Source of the DNA: Plectrocnemia conspersa
Lineage: Eukaryota > Arthropoda > Insecta > Trichoptera > Polycentropodidae
Assembly: GCA_009617715.1 (NCBI GenBank)
Contig: VTFK01000220.1
Span: 744,001-808,000, forward strand
DNA: 64,000 nt
Reading direction: 5' to 3'
Shown: one piece after another, positions 12,434 to 25,206 of the stretch
How the letters are laid out: every line of letters starts with the position of its first letter
Numbering within the stretch: the first letter of the stretch is position 1
Translations under genes and position numbers: made by a program
The notes under the pieces: generated by a model
What the model saw: the letters and a program-made list of their open reading frames with translations, nothing else
The model's database searches: none
What the model was told of the DNA's origin: nothing

Positions 12434-14139
12434 TATTAAAAATCATTTTAAAACACAAAAAATATTATTTATATTCTGTAAAATGTTAAACACAGAATTG
12501 TTGCCTAATACATACAAATTAAACCATATATAAAAATTATAATATCAATCTCAAAGCTCAGTGTGATTTTTGTTTTTGCAACTCACTGATCAGTGCTTCA
12601 TAGTTTGTTAGTAAACAATCATTTTTATTTTGTTAAATTCATTTGAAGAACGGAAAAATGATTTTATCTTATATGCTGCTTTTTTTAAGAATGGAAACTT
12701 TTTTATGCTTACTGTATTCTAGAAGCACTCATATGATATTAACAGTCTTCGTAGTCGAAGACTGTATACTTTACTTCAGTAAAGTGATTAAGTCATGAAC
12801 TCAAAAAGAAAACTTGCACTTGAATTTGAAAATGGCTGATTTAACATTGATAGTGCATACTGTTAATATAAATTAACTGAACATATACCTGAAAAATAAA
12901 AATCAATCGGCAATTAAAATTAAATCGAAATTGTGCCTATCTGAGATTTAAGAACAGTATTCTTAAGCAATGATATTAGTAGTATAAAATAAATATTAAA
13001 TTGTATATTTCTCATTTTTTTTCTCAGATTAATAGTTTAATTTTACTTTTAAATGAATTCTTAGATTTAATTGTATAATAGATCTATGTAATTGAAAAAG
13101 CTTAATAATGAATAAATAATTAAATTGCATTGCTGCCGTGTTACAAAATTACACGTTTATTCTTCAAGTTCAATGCTGCTAATTGTTTGCTATAGTTTAT
13201 CTTTAATGATATTCTATTAACGTTACGTGTATTACACTTAATGCGCTACATAACAACATATCATTTTTGATAATAAAACCTAAATTTGCATTCCACCACA
13301 ATTATTATGGATAATGTATTTGCAAGTAACCACAACATCTATTCATAATATACACATTGAACATACAAACATGGATTCTCGCGTTTATATCCATTACAGA
13401 AAACCGGAGCGGTAGAATTGTTTCATTTCCGGGATTACCGGCAAAAAGTAATATGAATTTGAATAGCATTAAAATTCAAGTTCAACGCGCAGTTGAATTA
13501 TTACTGAAATTATTATATATCTACTTTTGCGATACATAAGTTATTAAATAAAAGTAAGTGGCAAAGCAATAATCGCGGCGCTGAAAATAACCCGTTCCAA
13601 ATAAAAATAAGTTTAAGAAACGCTAATGATGAGTAATGAGCTGAAACTTTTATTAGAAATTTTATGTTTCCGTCGTCGTATGAAAACGTCACCAGATTTA
13701 ACTATTTCCACTTTCCACGAAAAGTAATGAACGTTAAAATATAACATGGGAAGTTTAATTTTACGAGCTTCGCGATTAAAATATAATTGTATGAATAAGT
13801 AATTTTATTATTTTATTTTATATTAAAAAAATATTAATAATAAAATATGTGAAAAAAATAGATAGATATTTTATTTTTTATTTTTTTTAAGACGATCAAA
13901 AATTGAAAATTGTATGTTAATATAATTGTATTTTTATTTTTCATGTGCTGCTTGGATATAATTGCCGTTTTCAGTATGTAAGTACAAAATTATTATTTAC
14001 TCATAATAAACGGTAATACATATATATATATATATATATAATATTTAAAAGGTAATACAATTTATTTACTATTTAACATACCACAAAAATGTACGTATTT
14101 TTATTAAATTGGATAGAATTCGTGGATCTTTTTAAAAAT
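12434..14139. other. Non-coding AT-rich stretch
   Basis: I see no gene. The only simple repeat is a short TA run near 14020-14041. Confidence 0.35.
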
Positions 14140-15330
14140 TCCGATTAAATCAATTTTTTTTTATTCTTATCCTGTTATAATGTGACGCTTTCAATTTTAT
14201 TTAAAATAAACAAAAAACATAATTATAATATAAATTTAATTTACTTGCGTTATTAAATATTCTATATCATTTTCTTTATATTAAAAGCAGTTATTGCTCC
14301 ATAAAAATATTTACAGTAGTTTATTTTCTTTGACTACTGCTTTTATGTTTTACAAAAAAAATATAATTTAAAATGTAGAACTATTATCTGACTAAATAAT
14401 CCACGTTATTTTATTTATAATTATAATATTTTTTTTATAAATATTACTTTATAATGCTGCTTTTTTTTATATGTTATTTAAAATATGATTTTAAATGCTT
14501 TAAAAATGACATTTTTGATAAATAAAAAGCATTTATTGCTCCAAATATTAAATGATTAAATATTCTTGAAATATTTTTCAATTAAATATGTAGTAGTTTA
14601 TTTTCTTTGGCTACTACTTTTATATTAAAAAAAATTATTATAGAAATATTACTCTTCTTTGACTAAACATCCAATAAAAAAGCAATTATTGCTTAAAAAA
14701 TCGATTAATTTAATGTTTATTTTTTGAGCTGCGCTATTTTTATTTTATTAAATATATACAAAAAACAACATTTATATTGTAAAAATTATTACTTGGTGTG
14801 ATTAAACATTTCACGTCATTTTAGATAAATAAAAACCAATTATTGCTCCAAAAATTAAATGATAACCCTAGAATATTTTTTAATTAAATATGCAGTAGTT
14901 TATTTTCTTTGGCTAATGCTTTTATATATAAAAATTTTAATATAGAAATATTACCCTTATCTGGCTAAACAATTCATGTCATTTCTTTTAAAAAAAGCAA
15001 ATATTGCCTAAAATAATTTTTATAGAATATTAATTTAATACGCGGTAACTTATATCTCACCTATTTTTTATAGAATATGAATTTAATATGCGGTAACTTA
15101 TTTTCTTAAGCTGCTTTATATATATATTATATTGAATATATACAAAAACATTTTAATAGAATAATAATTTCTTTGCGTATTTTATAATATTTAATTTAAT
15201 TATAACATTTTTTTCACATAATTTCCTATAAGTTATAATCAGATATTGCCCAAAAAAATACAAAAACGTTTTTAATTATATGGTGCTTAATTTTCTTAAG
15301 ATGTTTCTCTTTTATTGAATTTAAAATACC
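14140..15330. repeat. Degenerate tandem-repeat field, units of ~150-250 bp
   Basis: The motif AAAAGCANTTATTGCTCC recurs near 14283, 14524, 14676, 14830, 14992 and (decayed) 15240. Each copy is followed by a second shared block of the type AGTAGTTTATTTTCTTTGGCTACTGCTTTTAT (near 14314, 14592, 14893 and 15088). Spacings are about 245, 152, 154, 162 and 249 bp, so some units are longer or have lost one block. GGCTACTACTTTTAT/AAAAGCA words are partly complementary, so each unit can fold. The array is diverged and looks like an old minisatellite. Confidence 0.6.
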
Positions 15331-15414
15331 TAAGAAGTATAATTTTAAATGTAACCATGACATTATTACTTACTTATTATTGTTTTTTTGCAATATATAG
15401 TAAATTATAGGAAA

Positions 15415-15742
15415 AAAATCAGTTCTGAACGTTTTGATTTAATTTACTTTTTTGTATTAATATGTATTAATAATTTATTTTAATATTTTTTGATTATTAA
15501 ATATCGTTAATATATTTAATATATTTATTATATATTATTCGGATTTTTTTAAAAATATTTATAACAATATTTTTGTTATGTCAATTTATTTCGTACTCTT
15601 TATTGGTATTTTTTTCTATAGAAGTCACTTATTTATAGTGTTTTTATTTATTATTAGCTATATTTTTAGTTATACATGTAAATATATAACTATCTAGGCT
15701 ACCTCAAAACAGTGAAAAATTGACAACCGTACAAGTACGGCG
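15415..15742. mobile_element. Relic of the same TTAA/palindrome repeat as at 23.0-23.4 kb
   Basis: From GAAAAAAATCAGTTCTGAACG through ACCTCAAAACAGTGAAAAAT to the near-palindrome CCGTACAAGTACGG (15727-15740), this segment aligns along its length to 23085-23404 in the same orientation. It has lost recognisable TTAA-flanked ends and is more diverged in the middle. It is therefore a second, older copy of that non-autonomous element. Confidence 0.6.
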
Positions 15743-18700
15743 AATTTTATTTAGTTGCCTGTTGCATTTTTTATTATTTAATATTTTTGCGGTAAAACGT
15801 TTTTCGTTATTTCTGAAAAAAGATCAAATCTTTATTGCATAAATAAAATTTCAATTTATAATGCAGTAAATTTTTAATATTTTATTTAAAACATACAAAA
15901 AAGTATAATTTAAAATGTAAAAATAGTTTAATTTCATATCTCAATATTTTATTTACTTTAAATAAAATTGTTCATATTTAATGTTTACATACAATTCGTA
16001 TGTCGCATAGATGGGGCTGTTGAATAAATGTATTTACAGTGTATTTTAATTCTGCAGTTGAAACAATTTAGAAGTCATTTAAAGTTTTTTTATATTATAA
16101 AAACCATATTCTATTTAAGATAACTAAGTAAAGAATTCATAATATAACATTGAATATTATTATGATCTTTTTTTTCGGTATATTAGTATTTAATATTTAA
16201 ATGGCCATATTTGTGTCTCCTAAATTCACTAAGAAACGTAGCACTAGAGTGCTGATGCATATAAAAAATAGCATGCACATATAATCGTTAGATCGTATTT
16301 CCAAACTACAAAAAAACAAACAGATAGTGAGAAAAATGTCCCTGAATTGCTTTTAATTACATTCTTGAACGTCAATCATGAACGATATATACCTAAAAAT
16401 TGAATAAGATCTTGAATATTTAAATGTTAAAACACATACAGAATTAAATCTAGGAAATATATTAATTATTTTTTATAAATAATCAGCTGACACGTTTAAT
16501 ACCAATACTCAATTTTTTTACCACTCATTTAATGCTCACAAGCAATTGAGACATTAAACGCAGTCAAACAATAAAACCCGCGAGCGCAAATTAAATATAT
16601 ACAATAAATAATCACCAATGCAACAATGGCAGCAAGAAAGTATGCGCTCGAAAGGAGTTAAAGTTGAAAAAATGTGTTATGGCAATTACGTGTCGGCGAA
16701 CAAGTTGTAAAACAGAAACAGGCGGCGTTAAAATGTTAATTACGATTCTCTGTTCCCCGACAATGAACTCGGCAGGGGCTAAAGGAAAAAATCTATCGAG
16801 ATCTCTCTCTTTCTCTGTGTCTATCTTATTCTTTTGCTCAGGTCTGTCGACGCTTTTCTTTTTTCAGTTTCTTCACAATTAATCATTAATACGCACAACA
16901 AGGTATGAATTAAGCGTACGAATGATAAAAAGTAATGATACATATAAATAAATTAAACAATCATAATTATGCGTGTACAACAAAACAATAAACGCGAGAC
17001 GTGAGCGCCAGTTACGCGGTTAATGTCGGGCGGATGAAGTGGTTAAGAAAGAATGTTGTTCATTTAATTTTTATTGCTATATATATACAATGTTATATTT
17101 TTAATACTAAATGTAAGTAAATAATACACAAAATTTATTATTTTATTAAATATATTTAAAGACAACTGCTTTTTGTGTCGAAATTCACATATTGTTAATC
17201 TTTAACAAATTTAATTTATCGTATTAAAAGCGAATGGTTTTTGTAAATTTTAATTTTTTGTATAATTAGTATCAATTCTAGCATCTCTTGTTTTAAAAAA
17301 TTTTAGCGAACCTGCCAATATTTTTACAAAAATTAAAAATCATCAAAAACTACTCTTTAAAAACTAGGTTTTTATAAAGTTGTGTGAAGATGTATGAGCT
17401 AAATACAACTCACCTTTATATTATTGTAAAGTGCGTTTGCAATAGTGATTCAAAAGACTTGACAACTTGGGCAAAATTATTTAGAAACGACAAATTTATT
17501 TAGTTTTTTTTTTTAGAAAATTTTGAAAGGTAAAAGCGTTGATAAAAAATTAGAACTATAGAAACTCAAATTACAAAAAACTATGTTTTACATTTTTCCT
17601 CTTCATAATAATTTCTGAGCCAGAAATAATATTTAAAAAAAAAAATTTGCAAAGTTTGACAATGCTTTTACATTATTTCAATGATTATTTTTTTTTAAAT
17701 ATAGGGCACAGTAACATAAAATGTAGAACTCCTTTTAAAGAGTAAATATAATATTATCACCCTCGTTTTGATTATGATTTATAATTAAATATTTATTTTA
17801 AATAATATAATACTTGCATTCCAATAATACTTCTTTCTTAATAACTATATTTGGCTAATGCTATTTTCTATTTTTAAATACATGTGTTTAATTCAATACC
17901 CCTTGCCTTATACGTGTAGAAACATTTTACATCACCGGAAGTGAATTTATTTATTCATAACTAGTACCAAACCCTTCATATATTTGACGAAATATTAATT
18001 CTACCATTTTAGCACTTGGTAGATAATTAAATGCTTTTAATCGGACGTTAAAATGCATGCATACATAATTTTATTTAACACGTTATTAATACGAATTAAT
18101 TAAGTTTTAGTCTTTGAAAAAACAGCACAAGATTGGGTGAATGTTAATTAGTTTGTGGGGAATTTTTTTTGCTAATTATAATATTTCTGTAAATTTTCAT
18201 TTATGCTATTTTTAATATATCATTATATATATAAATGTAATGTATTTCATATATTTCTATACAATTAAGTATTGCTGATTTTCTATGTTCAATTATATGC
18301 AATCTTATTTGTGAACTCAATTATGTATACATCAAACTTTTTTTTTATTATAGTATCTTATTTATTTTGTTGCCTTCCACAGCGAAGTCTGTTGTTATTA
18401 TTGCAGTTAAATTTTCTAGGTTTTCCTTGAATCTGCTTTCGAATAACACATATACTTTATTGGCTCAATTATATAGTTATCCGTTAATGAGTGTCTGATT
18501 TTTAGATTTATTCTGAGAATCGCTAATTCGACGAGTTCTCCTTCCTCTCTGTATGATTAATTGCCATGACTGTTTTATTCAAACTCGATTTTATTGCGAA
18601 TGCATCTTTTTCAGCATCATAACGGTCGAGTGATTCTCAAAGATCTTCCGGTGACGTTAACCTCATCCGTTCTTGACTTAACTCGACATTTCCTATCTTG

Positions 18701-19986
18701 AATATCATTTGAAAGTGCTCGAATAGAACGAATCGATACGACTTGACTGCCTTTCAACTTTGGATTATACAGCATAAAGTCGACCATCGTATTTTATACA
18801 AATTTGAGACATTATATGATATTGATCAATCATCACACTCGACAGTACACCTCTTATTAGATAATAAATATGTTTTTTTAAGTCATTCTTATATCGAGAT
18901 GAATACCAAGATATTCATTTTGATGCAAACGTAACATATATTAATTTATTTTCATTAGCTCTTATTCGCTTGAATTTTTCATATATGATTTTTTGGAGTC
19001 CCTTCGATACTTTTTTTTTATGAGAAAAAATGTTGATTTCATCTTTATTGCATTGGTTAAATTCATAAGCAATGATATGATTTTTTTATCGAAGGGATGC
19101 AACAAATTTTAGGGCGTTGTGTTGAATCGTTAAAGTGAATACTTTCCATTCCGGAATATAAGAAGCGCCCCTAGATCATTTGACTCTCTAGATCCCCTGT
19201 CTTAAACTACAAAAACAACGATTCTCATATTGCTTAAAATCAGAATTAGAGAATAAAATAATGTTCATTAAGGGGTCAGTCTTAGTAATGTTACTGCGTA
19301 GAAAATCAATGTAAAAATATATTATTCAGTATTGACGTATTCTATAACATTCATAGCAAAAATTTAATTTGTGATACTTTTAACACTAATTAAAATTCTT
19401 GAGCTATCATAAAATAAATATTAAATGTGCAATGATTTATATAAATCATATCTTAATTACATAAATCTGTTTTTAGAAAAAAATATTCCTTTATCATATG
19501 GTTCTTTCGAAAAATCATATTTGTCCAAAAAATAATGAGTAATATAGGAATATATTTCATTGTGATAAATAAATGAGTAGTGCTTTTGTATGAAAGAAAT
19601 ATGAGGTACTCAAAAAAATCAAAGATGATGATTTTCTAGACAGATGTTCCAAAAAAAAATTTTTTGTAAATAATCATATTTTAAAAAAAAAATTTTTTCT
19701 AAAAATGAATGAAAGTTTAAAAATAAATGGTATAAAATTTATTCACATTCATTTTATTGATGTTTATTATTAAGGATCAGCGTATAAAATATTTTTAGAA
19801 GTACCTGAATGCAAGGAAGATTGTTTAAAAGCTTATTTTTGTTTGTAACACGAAATATCCATAAACAAACTTCTGCTTGTTTATTATATTTCCCAAAAAA
19901 ATATATAAAGACGGCAATAGTCTTGATTCTTTGGATTTTTTCGCAAAATTCGCAAGCATGCATTTACATTTCACAATATATTACAG
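15743..19986. other. Non-coding stretch with no recognised element
   Basis: No exon or transposon protein is seen. Composition is very AT-rich except around 16520-17045, where CG-containing words cluster (for example GTGTCGGCGAACAAG and GCGAGACGTGAGCGCCAG), and around 18520-18740. These could be regulatory islands but give no specific signal. Confidence 0.35.
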
Positions 19987-21300
19987 CAGCGTTTCCCAAC
20001 TTTTTTTGGCTCGCGTACCATTTGGTAGTACATCATGCTTAATTGTACCACTTCGTAAAAATTATTGTATTTCGAGAAATTTGTAATTCTATTTGCATTA
20101 TAAATTTTGTAGGGTGACTATATTTCCCAGAACTCAATTTATTTAAGTTTAAAAAAAATACTAAAGGTTTTATTTTTTCTGATAACAATGAGACATTTTA
20201 ACTTTACATATTACAATGGTTTTTTTAAATAAAAGGTGCAGAAGCTCATTTTTTGTTGAAATTCAAAACCAGGACATTTAAGGAAGTATTTTTTAACAAC
20301 TAATTTTTATTAAAAAAAATTACATAGAATTAAATTAAATTATTTGTATTAAAAAAAATGAAATGCGCCGCAGGCAATTTTTTCCCAAAAATTACCGATA
20401 TTAATAGAAAATCTTTGTAAATAAAATTAATTAAACACGGTAAATGTAAAAAAAAATCTGATGAAAACGAGACAATTTACAGAAATTTACAGTAGCGCCG
20501 CAGGCAAAATTTTTGTTTTAAATATAATAATATTAATGAAATTGTATTTAAAAATATTTTTATTACAAAAATTTTCTATTTATTATCAATAATAATAGTT
20601 ATGAAAGTGTTGCTTAAGATTATAATACATTGTTATCAAGTTATAAGTTTAATTTTTAAACAAATTTTACGAAAATATAAGCACAATAATACAAGCAAAA
20701 TAAATTTAATGAGATCCTTGTGCTTGTTTTGAACAACATAATTTTTTGAAATTTGCTTCAAAAAATGTGAGATATACCTTTAAATCTACACCTGCGTCCA
20801 ATTTGTTTCGATACTTATTTTTTAAAAAAACATATGAGGAAAAAGCTCTTTCTACTAATTCCGTACTAGTAAACGGTAATAAGAATTTGAGAGCTTTTTC
20901 AGAAAGTTCTTCATATTCTTTATCGATGTTTAACCAAAAATTAATTAGATTGTTTCGTTAGAATTTTACGTGTATAGTTTTGTCACTTGATAAGTCTATT
21001 ATTTTTTTTTATCTTTTATTGATAACGATGAAGCTTTTTCTAAATTTTCTGCATAAAAGGGGTTTGAAATCCAATTATTATCTTTGTTTTTGGGTTTTGG
21101 ATAAGACTCCATGAAAGACGATTTTAATCCTGTTAAATGAACTATTATATGTTCTCGTAAATCTTGAGACAAGCTAACCTTATTTTCAACCAAAAAAGTA
21201 TGTAGAGTTTCGAATAATTCCGGTTGATTGTTTTCGATACACTGTTTCCAAAACTCTAATTTCTTAATCATACTTTCAATTTTATCATTAACATTAAAGA
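19987..21300 (-). mobile_element. hAT-superfamily relic (ZBED/FAM200-like transposase)
   Basis: The left boundary CAGCGTTTCCCAACTTTTTT at 19987 has the form of a hAT terminus, and the following GCGTACCATTTGGTA is typical of these elements. Minus-strand transposase remains lie at 20740-21275. The other terminus was not found near 21300-21500, so the right limit is approximate. Between terminus and coding part the word GCGCCGCAGGCAA occurs twice (20365 and 20494), which could be a subterminal repeat. Confidence 0.65.
20740..21275 (-). pseudogene. hAT transposase C-terminal relic
   Basis: The N-terminal part of the relic (20999-21271) reads KKLEFWKQCIENN... HTFLVEN... with WISNPFYAE, the spacing seen in ZBED5/FAM200-type hAT transposases. 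After a frame break, 20760-20960 on the minus strand reads FWLNIDKEYEELSEKALKFL, then LLPFTSTELVERAFSSYVFL and KNKYRNKLD. That is the hAT C-terminal dimerisation block, in which 'LLPF.T..L.E..FS' is diagnostic. The RNase-H-like catalytic core upstream is not present, so the relic is inactive. Confidence 0.75.
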
Positions 21301-22997
21301 TCGTCGATCGATTTATAATTTAAATTATAATAATATCAATATTTTTCTCTTAATAATACCGGTATTATGAAGCCCTAATTTCATCTGATCCATATTAATT
21401 TATTTTACTCTTCTTCAATCCAAAACAGTCCAACTTTTGTGTCAATTGCCCCATTTCAAGCGTGTTAGTCGTTTTTTTTTATCAATAATGGTTCTAATTT
21501 ATAACATTATCTAATAACATTAATTTTAAGCTTCTGCCTGTTGTTTTTATCATCACCTGTGTACTGATTGTACAAATCTTGAATTAAATAAATAGCTAAC
21601 CGACTGTAATGATACAAATACACAGAGGCCTGAGGCGTTGTACATATTTTTATATTATTTACTCTTCTCATATGGAACCGCAAATTAAAATAGGTATACC
21701 TGCGTATTATATATGTGTACTTTTTATGCCATAGCTATGGCATGATTGATGAGTTAATGACGGCGTTAGAAGTCGTTAATTTTGCTCAGAAACGAACCGT
21801 TTACATGTTGTAGTTACGATTGTCATCGTTTAACGCCGAAATGACAGTGTTTGGCAGCGGTCGATCGAATTATAGCGTCGATCGCTGAATTAATTATTTA
21901 TACGAGGGTGCATAGCACTAGCACTGTACCCAAATCGGCAACCTTTTTTAATATTCTATAATAAAAAAAATATTTGTATAAAAGCATTTTATTAAGTAGG
22001 GATTCAGTCCTGTGATTTCCAAAAAGGAGTTATATATATTATATTATTTAATAAACATATTCAAGATCATTGCTTCAATATGTATTAAATGCCTTAACAA
22101 CTAGCAGCGTTCCATTGCTCAATTTTAGTTGATGAAAATATTTTTATCTTGCAGTTCAAGTAGCTTTGTTTGTGACACTGAACAATTTCTTTTTAATCCC
22201 AAAATGAATAGCGATATCGAATTGTTGACTACCTCAGCATTTAAGTGTAGCCGCGAGCACACCTGCCCCGCTTGTCTCATCCGCCTAATCTTGGAATCCA
22301 ATCAAAATATATATTATAATATTATAATAGTATAATGTTATGATATTAATATTCACGACTCAATTTCGATGGTCCGATCTAAACCTTCGGACCCATTATC
22401 TCTCACAAATTATCTTGCCAGCGTTTTAACATAAATATTTTTCAGTTTTAATTAAATATAATAGCGCGCGCTTCCACAGAATAATAACACTTTTTGCCAC
22501 AAAGATTAATATGTAAATTTAAATAATTAAATATTTTTATCTTCGATTGATTGAAATTTTATTAAGTTAAAGTTGAATAATATTTGTTTAAAAATTGCTA
22601 GTGTTCTTTCACAAAAGCTCATACAAAATCATGTTATAGGTTCAGGAATAAAAATTACTGCGTAAAAAAATCTGGAGCTCATATATGATTCATACATAAA
22701 ATATTCATAAACATATAATATAAAACATGATAAAATAAATCATTCGGATCTTCGCTGTTGTCATCTAAAGTGACTGTTTTTCTCTTTTTCGCAATTGATG
22801 ATTTAAAGTCGCTATCGTTATCACTAAAAATATTTTAAATTTCTAGTGAATTTGACAAACAACAACTTCTTGGTTATTATTGTTACAAAATCTGTAATTA
22901 TCCATGCCTTTTATTTTTAGTCATTTCTTTGTGAATATCTTTATATTACATAGTATACATATGTTATATTTCTCGTTGAATTTTAAGAGCTCTTTAA
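21301..22997. other. Non-coding stretch
   Basis: No gene is seen. 21730-21910 is GC-richer (GACGGCGTTAGAAGTCG, AACGCCGAAATGACAGTG, GGTCGATCGAATTATAGCG) and could be regulatory. The rest is AT-rich without recognisable elements. Confidence 0.3.
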
Positions 22998-23419
22998 CCC
23001 TTTGAGTAGTGAGTTAATTTAAACACATTTGTTCATTTGTTAGTATATACCTGAGATTAAGTTAATTTTACGTTTATTTACAGAAAAAAATCAGTGCTTC
23101 TCAACGTTTAATTGCTTTGATTGATTTTACTATTTTTTTGTATTAGTGTTATAATAATTTATTTCAACATTTTTTTAATATTAAATAAAGTTAATTTATT
23201 TTACACTTTTGTTACTTTTGTTTTTTTTATATTAATTCAAAGGCTCTCAATTTTTATAAAGTTCTATAATATATTTTTTGTTACGTTATTTACGTACTCT
23301 TTAATTTATAAAAAATGTTATATACATATAATTATGTATGTAAGCATGTAACTGTCTGAGGTACCTTAAAACAGTGAAATATCGACCGCCGTACATGTAC
23401 GGCGATACCGCTCAAAGTG
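22998..23419. mobile_element. piggyBac-like MITE with subterminal perfect palindrome
   Basis: A TTAA at 22994-22997 precedes CCCTTTGAGTAG, and the far end reads on the other strand CACTTTGAGCGG followed by TTAT (one mismatch to TTAA). TTAA target duplication with a short C(C/A)CTTTGAG inverted repeat is the hallmark of piggyBac-superfamily elements. Just inside the right end lies CGCCGTACATGTACGGCG (23387-23404), a perfect 18-bp palindrome. No transposase is encoded; the short open frames inside are low-complexity. Confidence 0.7.
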
Positions 23420-24202
23420 TTATTTCTCTATTTTTGAGTGCCGCACTCATTTATCTGATTCAATTTATGGCCGCACTCATGAAAATTTTGACACCCCTCA
23501 CTCCCCTTACCCGCAAATGAATATTTTTATTTTAAAAATCTATTAAAAATCACAAAATTATAAATTTTATTTATTGTTGAAAATACAGAATACTAAAAAT
23601 ACGGAATATTTTTTAATTCCAATCCAATTTTATCTTTATATTTTTTAAACTCGCTCTCAGTCATCCAGCCACATATCTACAAGAAACATGCATAATAAAG
23701 TACATACTTAATTAAAAATATTTGTTAATGTTACAATTTACCAACCTTTAATGGCTGATTTGTGTCTGTTTTCTGTCGGAATGCATTTGAATATTTGTTT
23801 CAAGCATAGAAGTTCGCAGTTTCAGTTGATCTTCTAAAAGTGTGTGAGTTATAATTGAGATGAAAATTAAGTAAGTTGTTGAGAAGCAAGAAAGCATGCA
23901 TGAGTATATTTCGACGATCGAATATATCATGGGTTCATTACGCTCTTTGATAAGTGTATATATTATTCTATCGTGTATATCAAGTCATTTATATGATACT
24001 TTATAGCTAAAAATAACACATATTTAACTACTGATTGAATGCATTAATTATAAAATGTCAATATGTTTTCTATAATATACCAAACAAAATATTTTATTTG
24101 ATATAAAAATATAATATATGCATATATATTTACCGATCATTCATACTAGGATGATTATGGCGCTATTTTATATATTTATTAGGTATTGATTGAAGTAAAT
24201 TT
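23420..24202. other. Non-coding stretch
   Basis: The word GCCGCACTCAT occurs twice in direct orientation (near 23442 and 23470). I recognise no gene or element. Confidence 0.3.
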
Positions 24203-24434
24203 AAACTGAATTTTGGGCAATAGGAGAGCGCAAAAATAATTATCTCTTCTCAGAAGTAAAAAATTCACGTCAAAAGCAATAAAATCGTGTCGGTGACGTC
24301 GCAGTGGGAACGCTCGGTAACGAGCGTTCCCACTGCGACGGCGCCGACACGATTTTATTGATTTTGACGTGAATTTTTGACTTCTGAGAAGGGATAATTA
24401 TTTTTTGCGTTCTTCTATTGTTCAAAATTCGGTT
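24203..24434. mobile_element. Foldback element: near-perfect ~115-bp palindromic arms
   Basis: The sequence is self-complementary about a centre at 24318-24319, where CGCTCG and CGAGCG flank a GTAA loop. The innermost arms around GTCGCAGTGGGAACGCTCG match without error. Further out, ACACGATTTTATTG, GACGTGAATTTTTGACTTCT and GGGCAATAGGAGAGCGC-like words pair with a few mismatches and one- or two-base gaps. The arms end near ACTGAATTTT / AAAATTCGGT. No spacer gene exists. If transcribed it would form a very long hairpin. Confidence 0.85.
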
Positions 24435-25206
24435 TTTTGTACTTCTTAATATGCTATCGTTGCCATTGTAATGTAGATGATGGAGCGTTCTTTTAATTTG
24501 ATTTAGATAAATATTTGTAACGGTAAAAAAAACAGCGCTTAAAATCATAGAAAAATAGTTTACAAGAAATATTATATGGCATTTACGTCGTTTCATAATT
24601 GTAACCCAAGTCTAAAATAATTTGTCAAATATTTCCATTAACATATATCACATTTTCGTATATGCTATAAGATTCAGTAGTGTTTATTTTTCTCTGCTTT
24701 ACATTTTAAACACTTTTGCGCATTAAATTTTTGTCGAGCGTGCATTTAAATGCTCGCACGGAACGTATAATTATTTTTTGCATATACACATGTACGACAC
24801 ATTCAACATTTGTTGTGGCAAATGAATTTCCATACGTCGCATGCGCCCGACAATATTTTCCCTTTTATCTGACCTACGAATCTCGGGCGTTTAACGTCTG
24901 AAAAGTGGCGCGTGAAAATTATTTTCACCGAAAATTTAATATATATAAATACACACACGAGAAAATTATTAACCGTACTAGGTAATATTAATTTCGATGC
25001 GATCTACTGCTCCCGCAAGCTGCTCGTTTGCACGTCGTATAATCTGATTTGTTAGAAATATCACACCTCCACTATTATTATTTTTTTAAATTATATTGAA
25101 ATATTCTATAGAAACAGTAGTGCTTAAATTAATAACAATTCATTACAAAATAATTTTATTAATTAAATATCAGCTAGAGTCACTTCTTTCTCTACATTTT
25201 TTTTAA
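24435..25206. other. Non-coding stretch
   Basis: There is no recognisable gene. 24715-25035 contains CG-rich words (GCTCGCACGGAACG, CATGCGCCCGAC, GATGCGATCTACTGCTCCCG) against an AT-rich background and may be a regulatory island. The TTAA at 25203-25206 is the left target site of the next element. Confidence 0.3.

Noticed and set aside
14140..15330. CRISPR-like repeat array
   Set aside because: Units are long, degenerate and unevenly spaced, and this is eukaryotic DNA.
24270..24596. 108-codon minus-strand open frame
   Set aside because: Part of it is one arm of the foldback palindrome, and the remainder has no domain.
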